Shown here in pieces: positions 9,782-20,686 of a stretch of 64,000 nt of DNA (positions are counted from its first letter, which is position 1; every line of letters begins with the position of its first letter). The position numbers and the translations under genes were made by a program. A model generated the notes under the pieces. The model saw nothing but the letters and a program-made list of their open reading frames with translations, was not told the origin of the DNA and ran no database searches. Source of the DNA: Tricholoma matsutake (lineage: Eukaryota; Basidiomycota; Agaricomycetes; Agaricales; Tricholomataceae); the NCBI GenBank assembly GCA_026075535.2, contig AP026538.1, positions 15,508,337 to 15,572,336 of the forward strand. Reading direction: 5' to 3'.

Positions 9782-11906
9782 ATGAATGTCACATGTGAAC
9801 AAGTACTTGGCCACATCAGCCGGATCGAGCAAGCGATTTGCCAAGGAATTCGTGAAAAAAACATCAAGGCTGTGATGAAGGAAAGAAAGGCGGAGCTTGT
9901 GAGCAGATATGTAATATCAAACCAACCATGCACTAACATCCTGCAGAAAACATTATTTGGGTGGAGAAAGACGGCTGATGTTCAGGAAGTCTTTGAGGCC
10001 GACGCATTCTTGTGGGGATTTGTGGTGACTTGGTTCAATTCAGACAAGGCAGGGGACGAAGGTTTCATTGAAGGTCAATGGAGGGCAATGAAGAGCGTTG
10101 ATGAGAAAAAAGGTGCAACCAAAGCAGCAACAGCAGCAGAAGGGGTAGTGGCAGTGGCAACGGCTGGAAAACCAGCAACAGCAACGGCGGTAACATCTGG
10201 TATGGCAGCAGAACAGAGAGGAGAGACGGCACCAAGGACGATTGTCATGAGGAAACAAAGGCCAGCCCCAGGAAAGAGTGCAAAAGTGACACTGGCACCA
10301 GCACTGGCATCGGCATTGGCACCACCACCAGCAGCCAACATGGGGGCCCAACCAGTAGCTTCCGGATCAAGACATCCAGCTCCTGCCCAGCACCAATCAC
10401 GACCAAAGGTGCTGGCCATCACAGTGACACCCAGGCCGCGAGTGGTGGAGAGTAGCAGTGGATCGGACGACAAATTCCAGAATGAAGAAGTGGCTGAGGA
10501 GTCTGAGAGTGGAGAAGACGAGATAGAGGAGAGCGACACCGCTACCAATTCCAGGAAGAGGCACAAGCGGGACACCACAGCAAGAGCATGAGCACCCCTG
10601 CGAGGGAATCTCAGGATGACGCCGTGTGCATGATGTGAAAGGCTTAAGCATGAGTGTTGGGAGCAGGTAAATAGAAAAACAGCATGCTACTACTGCGGGC
10701 ATTCGATGTGATCCAGAGGACGAGGATCGAGTCTCAAGAAAGAAAGCAAAAAAAGAATCAAGAAGAAAAATGAAGAGAACACAATTCTCCAGTGACCATA
10801 GTGGCGAGGAATTGCCTCACCATTTCACACAAAAAGAAAAGGGCAAATCAAAAGGTGAGTTCTTCCATATCATGACAAAACCACTATCTAATACATATGC
10901 CAACAGCTGTGGATGTTGATGTTCACATGGCCGATCCTGACAACGAGCCAACTGTGTACGTGCCCGTGCCTGCTGCCGACCTGTACACAAGATTGGCTGA
11001 CTGCTTGGAACAACTTGAACAAAGGTTTTAAGTGCGTGTTGAACAAGTGGAACAAAACTTTGAGGCTCTGATTGTTGAGCAAGGCCAGTGGATCGAAGCC
11101 AGAGTCCAAGAACCCTTATGAGGGTTATGGTACAGGGTTGCCTTGCTGATGAGGAGGATGGCAGACCTCAAAGAGTACCTTGGGTGGCAGGACAGTGCAC
11201 AACCCATTGTGCTGTACAATGGCCAAAACTCACAGTGGGTGACTCACCTCGAGAGGGAATCAGTCAGGGGGGAAACCATTGAACCCATTCTGGATCCTGA
11301 TGCTGATGCCAATACCGATGCCAGGTTTACGCAAGGAATGGACTCATTGAGGAAATTGAGGTTGAGGAGAATGGCAAGGAGAAGCACGATGAGGGCATGG
11401 AGATGGAATCAAAGAAGGATGTGGAGGTTGAGGAGGAAGCAGCCGTACTCGAGGAGGGAAGAGGCGGCCCCAAACATCCTCCCCCAATTCACATCATTCC
11501 TGCCACGCCCCAAGACTCTCAAGAAACGGTGCAGCAGCCAACGTCAATGGCCCCTCTCCCTCCCCTCTTCACCCCGACTTCACTCCCCGGGCCCGAGGTG
11601 GCCACACCAACTTTGGCATCGGCCGTGTCTGTGGCCACACTGGCATCGGCAGTTACCCTCTGTCGATCCCCATGATTACTTTCATCAGGTCCATCCATAA
11701 TACCAAGTACAACCCCCCCACCTCCATCACCATTGTCACCCTCACCTGGCTCCCCTTCCTCAGCACAGTTGCACCGATCCCCTCATGGACTTACACCTGG
11801 TCCAGCTGGACCACTTTCCAGAAGTACCACCCCTCAGCCAAATCCCAAGAAAAGAGTGGGAACTTCTGAGGACAGAGGTGATGCCAAGCGAGGGAGAAAG
11901 GAATAG
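9782..11906 (+). pseudogene. accessory Zn-cluster protein of the KDZ element
   Basis: The first ATG is 9782; the frame is open from about 9662 through a Pro-Ala run. The N-terminal part (CEQVLGHISRIEQAI ... EADAFLWGFVVTWFNSDKAG) is followed by a low-complexity, then acidic stretch (to about 10560). A cysteine cluster follows, C-x2-C-x6-C-x9-C-x2-C, at about 10620-10700 (core CERLKHEC ... CYYCGHS). After an intron (about 10855-10905) comes a coiled-coil block (DLYTRLADCLEQLEQRF, VEQVEQNFEALIVEQGQWIE) and a Pro/Thr-rich tail ending near 11906. In-frame TGAs at 10589, within the cluster and at 11118 all fall where Arg is plausible, and a frameshift lies near 11340. The cluster resembles Zn2Cys6-type domains, so DNA binding is possible but not shown. 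Confidence 0.55.
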
Positions 11907-12098
11907 ACATTTTCTTTACACATGTAAAAAATATTAGACTTTCATATGTATATAATTGCACATTTCATCATATAATTGGCCATTCATAGAAATCTATTGG
12001 CCTACAAATTTGACTCTTTTATTTCTTGGTCTTCTCCCAACAGTCTGGGTTGAGATGGCTTCCTCCTGTGCAAGGTCATCAGCTGTCTTACAAGTCTG

Positions 12099-14675
12099 TC
12101 AAGCAAGTGCTGATGCCGATGGAATTTGAGGAAGCTCAGTGCTTTGAGATGATGGTGGTGTCATCTGTTGCAATGTGTTCTGGGCCGTGGTGGGGTCAAC
12201 TGTGGCCGTTGCTGCCTGTGCTGTGGCTGTTCCTACTTGGGCCATTGCCATTGCTACATGGGCCATTGCCAGTGCTACTTGGGCTGACACTACTTGGGCC
12301 ATTGCCAATGTCACTGTGGCTGCTATGGTGGGGTCGACTGTGGCCGTTCCTACTTGGGCCATTGCCATTGCTATGTGGGCTGTTGCTGGTGCTACTTGGG
12401 CCGACACTACTTGGGCTGTTGCTGACATCACTGTGGCCACTATGGTGGGGTCGACTGTGGCCATTGCTGCCTGTGCTCTGGCTGTTGCCACCTGTGCTGT
12501 GGCCATTCCTACTTGGGCCATTGCCATTGCTACCTGGGCCGTTGCTGGTGCTACTTGGGCCAACACTACTTGGGCCATTGCCAACGTCACTGTGGCCACT
12601 TGTACTGCGGCTGTTGCCGATGGCATACCTAAAGCAATGAGTGCCCTTGCCCTTGCCCTTGCAATAGGATGTTCAGTCTGCTTTCCTCCAACAAGTCGTT
12701 GAGGTTTAGGACGCGGTACTTGCTCTTGAGGTGAAGTGGTGTTTTCTTCTAACAGAGATGGATCAATCGGGCATGGGAGTTTGTTCACAGTGTCATTCGG
12801 AACTGATGGTCATGTGATGTACATGTACCTCATGTAAATCTGACGAGGAATGAGATACTCTGGTTCACCATCACTGGGACCATTAATCAGCTGGGGATGA
12901 GTGACACCAGCTGTGTAGAGCATATCCATTGTAGCCTGATTGACTTGCACATAGGATGACTGTCTTGCTGTATTGCGATCGCGGCTTTGGGCATCGGCAT
13001 CAGGTTGGTGGCCGGTCATAGGGCCATGATCGGCAGCGGCATCGGGTTCAGAATTGGATGGCTGTGCTGTGGTTGATTGTCAATGGGGTTGCTTTCCCTT
13101 AGATTTCCCTTTGTGTTTTCTTGATTTCACTTGGGCTTGGGGATTGGCATTGGACTTGGCAGTGAGATGGTGACCAGTGCTGGTCACTGATTCAGCATCG
13201 GGCACAGCATCGGCATTCCTTTGACTACTGCATTTTGGTTTACATTGGGAAGGTGGAGGGGGATTCAAATCACCTGGATAGTGTGTGGGAGCCACAGTCC
13301 CATTATCTGCTTTGATTCCCTTGAACCTAAAGGCTCTTTCTAACCCCTGTGCTGTTTGCTGCTGCGAAATGTGGTCGAAGAAGTCTTCCATGGTACTCTT
13401 CTGCATGTTCCTTGGGCCTGTGAATTTGAACCGGGCTGGGAGATATTCAGGACTAATGAAAGAAGAAGTGTGATCAGCAATTGCTTTGAATGGGATACGG
13501 CGATTATGACCATTATTGGCTAGTACTGCATGGATATAAGTAATTGTTTCTGGACTAGGAGCTTGACGTACCATAATGCAGCCCAACATATAAGGTAAAC
13601 ATTACTTCCAACTCCTTTTTGGTATATGGTGAGGCATTCCATGGTGTTGGAAGGATCAGGAAGCCATCATTAGTCTTCGGTAATCTGCTTAGCTTTTCTT
13701 TGTGTTGTATTGCCGTTGCCATTGATGTAATGTCTGGTGTGAGTAAAGCCTTCACATAAGTCATGAAGTTTCACTTCAGTTCAGTTACTGCACTGGGATA
13801 CGTGTCTAGAAATGATCGTGTAGGGGTGGCTATCAGATTGGCCATATGGTCATGACTGCAAACAGCATCGGCATCAGCATCGGCATTGGCCATCATAACT
13901 TCAGGGACTCATGCATCAACGACCAGCAAACCCTTAGGGTGGACATAGGCTGTCATGGTTACCGACAATGCCCCCATTTCTAGCCACTGTTGTTGAGCAT
14001 TCTCCTGCACACGCTTAAGCAGGTATTTTGCTGCAAGACTGTAAAGTCTGGCATCAGTATTGGGAGCGGCATCAGCATTGGCAACTACTCACCTTCGCTT
14101 CATCTCTTCAGGATATCCTTGATGCATTATCTTATCCTGCTCATCATGCACGCCTAACTTCTCCTCTGTGGTCATCTGGTTGTAAACATTCTTGATAGCC
14201 GGCATTCGCATTTGGAACCATCCTGGTGTACTTGTGGTGGCATCCTCAACATGTAACATGTTTGCAATCTCTTGCATAACTCGGTCATGGTACAAGCTCC
14301 AAATGACTTCTGACTGCTTGACTTTGAAGTCGTTCGATTTCCGTGAGAGTCCTTGAGTCATTCGCCAGTTGTTGGAAAGCCAGGTTGTTAGTTCCTGGCA
14401 ATGTGATCAGTAGTACAACCTTCACATCCTTGTGAGTTCACCTTGGCATGAAGGCGACTCTCCTCCTGATCCACAGGGGCCTTGTCAATTGCTGCCCAAT
14501 AGTTGAACATTGCTGGGAGGTTGTTGGTCTTGAGTATTTGCAATTGGCCAGCTTTTGATTGCTGCGATCAGAAAGAAACTTTATATGGCTCTATGATCCT
14601 CTGCTCTTCATCTGTATATCTGCCTCCCTTCCGGTACTTTCTCAACCACAGATTCTCTGATGGCCCAGGCGGCAT
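12099..14675 (-). pseudogene. hypothetical KDZ accessory gene with Ala/Gln/Val repeat tail
   Basis: The likely start is the ATG at 14675 (MPPGPSENLWLRKYRKGGRY). Coding blocks follow at 14674-14370, 14361-14089, 13764-13590 and 13589-13080, then in the same frame to 12099. Recognisable blocks are YTKKELEVMFTLYVGLHY, TITYIHAVLANNGHNRRIPF, HTSSFISPEYLPARFKF and RNMQKSTMEDFFDHI. The last ~150 codons are an imperfect AMAQVxTATAQVATA-like repeat. Three in-frame TGAs (about 14578, 13080, 12810) stand at probable Arg positions, and the frame shifts near 13590. About 300 bp around 13770-14088 are intron-like and rich in GGCATC units. I believe this family recurs near KDZ transposases, but I know no function for it. 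Confidence 0.5.
12170..12640. repeat. coding minisatellite, ~118-134-bp higher-order unit
   Basis: Imperfect tandem units begin with GGTGGGGTCRACTGTGGCC at about 12190, 12325 and 12443. Each is built from short GCCATTGCC/ACTTGGGCC-like subunits. It encodes the repeated tail of the minus-strand gene. Confidence 0.7.
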
Positions 14676-14839
14676 TGGAGGGAATTAATGTAAAGGAAGA
14701 ATTGTTCTTCTGATTGACATAAAATATTTCATCGGCACAAGGGGATCACACGAGGATAACATGAGGATCACACAAGGTCGATAGTAACATGAGGCCAATA
14801 GTACAATAAGGTCATCAGTTCAGTTCACCTCCAATCACC

Positions 14840-17800
14840 ATGGACCTAGAATATGTTCCTGTGAAGCACAAGAGAAGATCAAAGAAGAATGCCTCCCTGT
14901 TGGAGAATGACGATGCTACAGTGGATACTGTTACACATGTAGAAGTTGAGGTCATGATGAAAGCTGGTCCAAAAAGACAGCGAGTCATGGTCCCACTGAG
15001 GGATGTAGAGGAACAGGAACAGGTTCAATCTACTTCTGTTATACAGGATTATCCCAGTGGTGTTCCAGAATGGGACATGGAAGAACCACAGGTGGCCGCC
15101 GAGCCGACCCGGCCCCGCGTCGGCAAGGTTAGTTTCTGACACTGATTGCTTACAGAACAACATTTATTAAAACATAATAGAGACAGCGAGACTATGTACT
15201 GGAGTTTGGGGGATGAATAGATGAATTGCTGCAAGCATCCCTCACTCGGCAGGCATGGTTGGTTGACAAACAAGTTTGCAACTACTGCGCATTCAATAAA
15301 TGGGCAATTTGGCGATGTGTCAATTGTTCACTGGGAACCATGCTTTGCCGCTCATGCATGCACATAACTCACAGGCAAAATCCTTTCCATCACATTGAAT
15401 GCTGGACCGGCATGCACTTCTGCCAGGTGGAACTATGGGAGGTCGGCACATACATTTTAGTCCAGCACAACACCGATCATCCCATTTGTCAAGCCCTGGA
15501 CTTTCAAGTGCAGTATCTGGAGTCATTTGAATACATGAAGGATCAAGCAGAGCAAGAGTCAGAAAGTGCTCAGGCCAATGATCGGCAGCGACAGCGGCAA
15601 TGGCCGACTTCGCCTCACTCAGCATCGGAGCCATATCATGACTGGGAAAGTGAAACTGCCACCGACTCTGCCTTTTTGGATGATGAAACTGCTGCCGACT
15701 CAGACTTTTTGGATCACCTTGATTCCCTTTGGGGTCAAGGGGACAGTAATGTTCACGCTGAGCATGGTTATGAAGACTTCTTTGATGGCAATGATGAATC
15801 TGAAGTTCAACAAGCCAATGAAGACGTCCATGGCTTTCAGCTGTATTTGCCTACCATAAATCTGACTGCCAATGCCATTCCCACTGCCGATGCCTTGAAC
15901 AACAGTTATATTCATGTGGTCCATACAAATGGAATACATCACATGGTGATGGTTACCTGCCAGTGTCAGGGGGAACACCGAATTCCCTTGGACCTGGTAA
16001 CCAGCAACTTACTATCCACAAGCTTCACCAACATACGGACTCTGTTCACTGTGCAGGTCCTAGACTATTTTCAGCTCTGTAATCTAGAATTAAAGGCCTC
16101 AGCCTATCAGTTTTACCAGCTGATTTGGCATGTAACATTGCCAATGAGGCCTGCCGAAGTGGTCAATCTCTACCACGAGCTTCAGCGCATGTTCCGCCGC
16201 TTATGGCATTGGATGAAAAGATTGAAGTGGGCAGGGTACGGACACAATCAAAAAGATCCTTTGAATCCCAAACCAGGAACACTTGCTAATTTCTGCCCAG
16301 CATGTCCTCAAGTAGGCATAAACATACCAGAAAATTGGAAGGACAATGTGAACCGGTGGGTGACAGAATGTCTCTGCAGTGGCATGGATAATGACACATT
16401 GCCATTCAGATTTGTTTTCAAATGCATATTTGTGGCCAATGGCAATTTCAAAGCCGATCATATCTGGGAGAAAAGCTCAGAAACTGACATATGGCTATGG
16501 GATGGAGGTGGGATGGCCCCAAATCAGGCTGAATATCATTGCTTTCTCCAAGCTGCCATAGAATGATTAATGGTAGGTACCTTCCCTTGATGGCAGCCAT
16601 TGCCATTGCCATTCCCGCTGCCTGCCCCGATGTCGATCTGATTTCTATCTGGTCTTTCAGAAAGCCTCTTGCGAAATAAATTCCTAGCCATTGTGAATGC
16701 TTTTCTGGCATCTAAGGCATGTGACAGGACTGGATGCACAGCCATTGCATGTGCACAGCATGGATGTTATGTTCCAAATGCATTGGTAGACCTGTTTCAT
16801 GGAGAACAGCAGAAGAATATCAACTTTGCTTTTCTTCAAGCACTGAAGATCACTAGAGTTGACCCTCAACAGGGAGTCATGCTCATTTACAACATTGTCT
16901 GCGAGTACATTATCTCCCTTCAGGAATGTATTGGTGCCCATCTTTCAGCCGGCTTGACGATCAACCAGGCCATTGGGCTTTTACATGTTCATGGCCACAA
17001 AGATGAATACTTTTTTTGCTATGCTCCGTCTTTCATCCCAGGGTCCGGCATCATAGCAGGAGAAATACTTGAGTCTCTGTGGGCATCACTGAATTCTATC
17101 TCCCCAACAGTCAGAACAGCAACCTTGCCACATTGGGCAGAAATGCTTGATGATCATGCTACAGATTCAAATCACAAGAAAATGCTCAGTATGATGGTCA
17201 CACTATGTGCAAAAGCTCAGGAAGCACTTGAGAGCTCTACACAACTTGGCCTATACCACACTGAACTAATGGCAGCATTCAGCCAGCAACCAATCGAATG
17301 ATGGGAGGATGAAGTCATCTCAGCAGAAACCAGAAGACTTACAGATATCAAGGTAATGGACATGTATGCCATGCAGATATCAGATGTGGCAGCAGGATTG
17401 GGATCGGCCTCAGGTGTGGCCTCTTCTTTGGGAATGGCTCTGGTTCAATCCGCGGTTGAGGAGTGGATTGATTTCGCTATTCTTTTTCAGCAAATGCAGT
17501 GAGTTCCACTGCCTACCCCAGATGACAACCAATCATTTATTGTCACCAGGATTGAATTGTGAGACAAAGTCCATCGACTGGGTAAATCACCTCACATTTC
17601 CAACACGCAAGCTGTTGAACAGGAAAGAGAAGCTCTGACATCCCACGTGGTAACCTTAACCCAGTTACAAAATGCTGCTGACATAGCCGATCATGACATT
17701 GCTTCCTTGTGGATCAACCATGATAACGAAGGCAAATTTGATACCCCAGGTGAACTTGATGATGACGAGGCATTGGCACCAGCAATGGCATTGGCAGCTG

Positions 17801-18066
17801 GCCCATCAAACCTTCCTGCAACATCTACTATTTCAGTGGAGGAGCAACAAGTAACCCTCCCTCGTCATGGCCACCTGGCCGAGGTAGAGATTAAACTCCA
17901 GAAGCACCAGGCAAGCTGACTTCTGCATCAGCTGTGGGAGCTCATCACTGAAAAATCATTTCAATATTCACACATCATGCGAGCGGCGCCGTGAAAGGGA
18001 GTTCACACCCAGTCACGAGCTGTTGTCCACAAGTTGGTTAACAAAATTAGCTTGCATGCTCAGATG
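14840..18066 (+). pseudogene. KDZ-type transposase 2 (CxC2), N-terminal and central part
   Basis: The start is the ATG at 14840. A 53-nt intron (15128-15180) precedes the cysteine cluster (CNYCAFNKWAIWRC ... CRSC, about 15275-15360). An acidic linker follows (15550-15840), then HTNGIHHMVMVTCQC, FCPACPQVGINIPENW, the first catalytic block (about 16430), ACAQHGCYVPNALVD, the second catalytic block (about 16885), GLLHVHGHKDEYFFCYAPSF, GEILESLWASLN with the Glu (about 17070), and the C-terminal helices. Both catalytic Asp codons read Asn: AAT at 16438-16440 in VANGNFKADH, and AAC at 16891-16893 in IYNIVCEY. Both fit CG to CA changes. In-frame TGAs (about 15213, 16564, 17299, 17500, 17560, 17917, 17992) sit mostly at plausible Arg positions. 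A pogo element interrupts the frame at 18067. Confidence 0.85.
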
Positions 18067-18328
18067 TACAGTCATACACTGCCCAGTGGGACAGTGAAAT
18101 TAAATCAGCCTCGGAATACAAAACATGTACAGTAGCTGCCAATCAGGGACTACAAGCATTAGTGTACTACTCATATCTAAATATTACAGTGCAATATATG
18201 TGTACTATACATGGTATGTAGCTTAGGATCTGAGAATCAGTTTGAAACCTGGATATCAGTGAAAAACCGGCCAGTGGGACACATCACATCACAAGAGATA
18301 ACACCAAATCCAGAAGCTACTGATCTTC

Positions 18329-20637
18329 TCAATCAGCATCAATCACAGCAGGTTCCTCCTCTTCAGACCCGGACTCGTCACCCTCTGGTTTTTTTGGCCT
18401 CGGAACCGGTTTCTCAAGCAGACCCTGCTTTGGTTTTGTCCATTGTGGCTTTCTTCTTTGCTCTTTCGCAAGATCATGCTCAGCTTCCCATGCTTTGACA
18501 GCATCTTGATGGACCATCTGAACTTCCTCGTTACGAGCCTTCCTGTCTGCCTCGTTGCTCTTCCATTCAGCTACAACCATTGCATGCTCCTCTCTTTTTC
18601 TTGCTCTCTCCACTTTTTCTGCTGCTTTTTGTTTTGCCTGCTCCTCGATCTCTATGCTTGAATTATAGAATTCATCTCCACTCAGAAGCTTGCCATATCC
18701 ATCGCCGAACAGTCGATTCCCTGACTTTTTCCTCCCAGCCCTCATTTTATGCTCCTCAAGATGTCCCTGGACTTTTGCTACATACATCCCTTGCAACATA
18801 GTAGTTGCCTGCATTCCAATCATTGCTCACTTCCGCCATGCATCTCGCTCCTCTGCTTCTTGCAACACCACAATAAGAGCTGCTTCTCATTCTGTCTGGG
18901 GTTCATCATCAAGAATAACATGTTGACGCCACTTTATTGGAGAGATTGTGTATGGTGTGAAGCGGGGGGGCTTTGCTCTTGAACGTGGGGGGGTCTTGGA
19001 CATGAGAAAGGCAGCAGATGAGGATGCTATCTCGTCAATTGCAATGTGAACAGGTGTAGAAATTTGAGGTGACCCAACTTGCTCTGACGGACTTGCACTT
19101 TCGCTATCACTGTCCTCTTCTGCACCATCCCCCAAAGTAGCTGCTTCTCTTGCGAGTTGTCGGTGTATCATATCCTCCATGACATGCACAGGGCTTGCTT
19201 GTGGAATAGGGAGAAACCCTCAGCTGGAAGATGTGGTGCTGGGCGCCAGCATCTCATTGGTGATGACATTGCAATTTAATGGAACGATCCCCATCTTCCG
19301 AAAGGCGGCGATGATGTTTTCCTTCGATAGTGCCTGGAGATGAGCTTCGGCATAGACTGACAGGAAGTTTGTTTTATCCACTTTATGCCCCCATTGTTGC
19401 TCATATTTATCTCGAGCCTCAGTCCACCATCACTTCAGAATGCTAAAGATCACAACATCAAGACCTTGATAGATGTGTGTTGAATGGGATGGGTAACATA
19501 GGACGACTATCTGATTTTTGCATGCGTATTCGAGAAATGCACGGGTATAGTGCGAATTATGCCCATCAACAAGAAGAAGCCTTCGACAGCCTGCAGCCTT
19601 AGCATGGGTTTGTTTGTCAAATTGTTTTATCCACTCAACACCAATCTCGCCATCAGTATAGCCATTCGTATAATGACCCAACCTGATGTACAGTGAGTTT
19701 TCATTGTGAAGTACATAGATGAAAGCACTCATGATGCATTCAAAGGATTGTTTTGCCTCCAACTGGTCTGGAATGACTCCCCTTTGAAGATCACAGCAGG
19801 TGGCAATGATGTACCATCAGCGCAAATAGCTACCATAACTGTAATGTTCTCCCTATCTCCACTTTGTTGCTGATGCTGCACCTTTTTGCCTTTTGGTCCT
19901 ATGATGCATTGCCATGTCCCAAGGCCCTGCTGAACACCTGTCTCATCTGCACCAAAAATAAGCTCGTCTGGAATTGGTTCCTCCACTTCATCTCCCATGA
20001 TATTCTCTTCTAGCATGTTGTAGAATGCTTTTTTTGTATGTGGATTCCCAGCGCATGCCCATGAATTCTCAAGAGGATGACACCAATAAGACCAAAGTTG
20101 ATCTGAGTGCTTTTCAAGAAAGCGTGAGGCCCAGTTTTTCCCTACACCATCGAAATCCTCGCCCATCCGTGCTTGCAGTATCTCATTTGCATGCTCCTCT
20201 AACCGCTGTAGTGATAGCCCGTGTCCTTGGTTTGCAACTTGTATTGCATATTCAATGATGACCTCTGCTTCTTTGATGGTGACCAAACTACCTTCTGCAT
20301 TGGACTGAGCCTGAGTTTTGCCACCCTTGGCATACCATGATAGGCTTGTCTTTGATACCTTGATTCTGACCTTCTCCTCCTTCCAACATTTCTCCTCCAC
20401 CTGCTGGCAAATCTTGCAAAGACCCTTTTTTGTCTCGCCTGGTTCCTTCTCGAGTTCTGCATTGTAAAGCTCTGCTGCACACGCCTTCCATTTTTCACTT
20501 ATCTCAACATATATTTGGTGTGCCTTGGTCTTTGATTTTGCACGTCGGAATGAATTTTCGAAGTGGTGAGGAGGTGAACTTGGGTGAGATCTCACCAGAT
20601 TCGATTGCTTCCCCTTTTGGAATGTGTGATGTGACAC
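18329..20637 (-). pseudogene. pogo-type DDE transposase
   Basis: The start is the ATG at 20637. The N-terminal ~160 codons contain a DNA-binding region (CENPB/HTH-like, with GHGLSLQRLEEHANEIL and WASRFLEKHSDQLW). The catalytic domain follows: FGADETGV (first Asp, about 19960), LLLVDGHNSHYT (second, about 19570), and YPSHSTHIYQGLDV (third, about 19465). All three acidic residues are present. A short intron near 19735-19690 links the first and second parts of the domain. The C-terminal half (19189-18329) is acidic, then a long charged helix (KQKAAEKVERARKREEHAMV). In-frame TGAs at about 19434, 19220, 18890 and 18827 all fit lost Arg codons. It is inactive but otherwise well preserved. Confidence 0.85.
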
Positions 20638-20686
20638 ACTCCGAAATGCTCTACAGGTCGATGGCTCAAGAATGTCTATCCACCAC

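Noticed and set aside
10040..10702. Long minus-strand open frames (101-167 codons) opposite the Zn-cluster gene
   Set aside because: They are rich in Cys/Ser/Ala with biased composition and mirror the low-complexity plus-strand gene; shadows.
12026..12702. Two plus-strand frames of 175-204 codons over the minisatellite
   Set aside because: They are simple translations of the tandem repeat in other frames; the minus-strand frame connects to a recognisable upstream protein.
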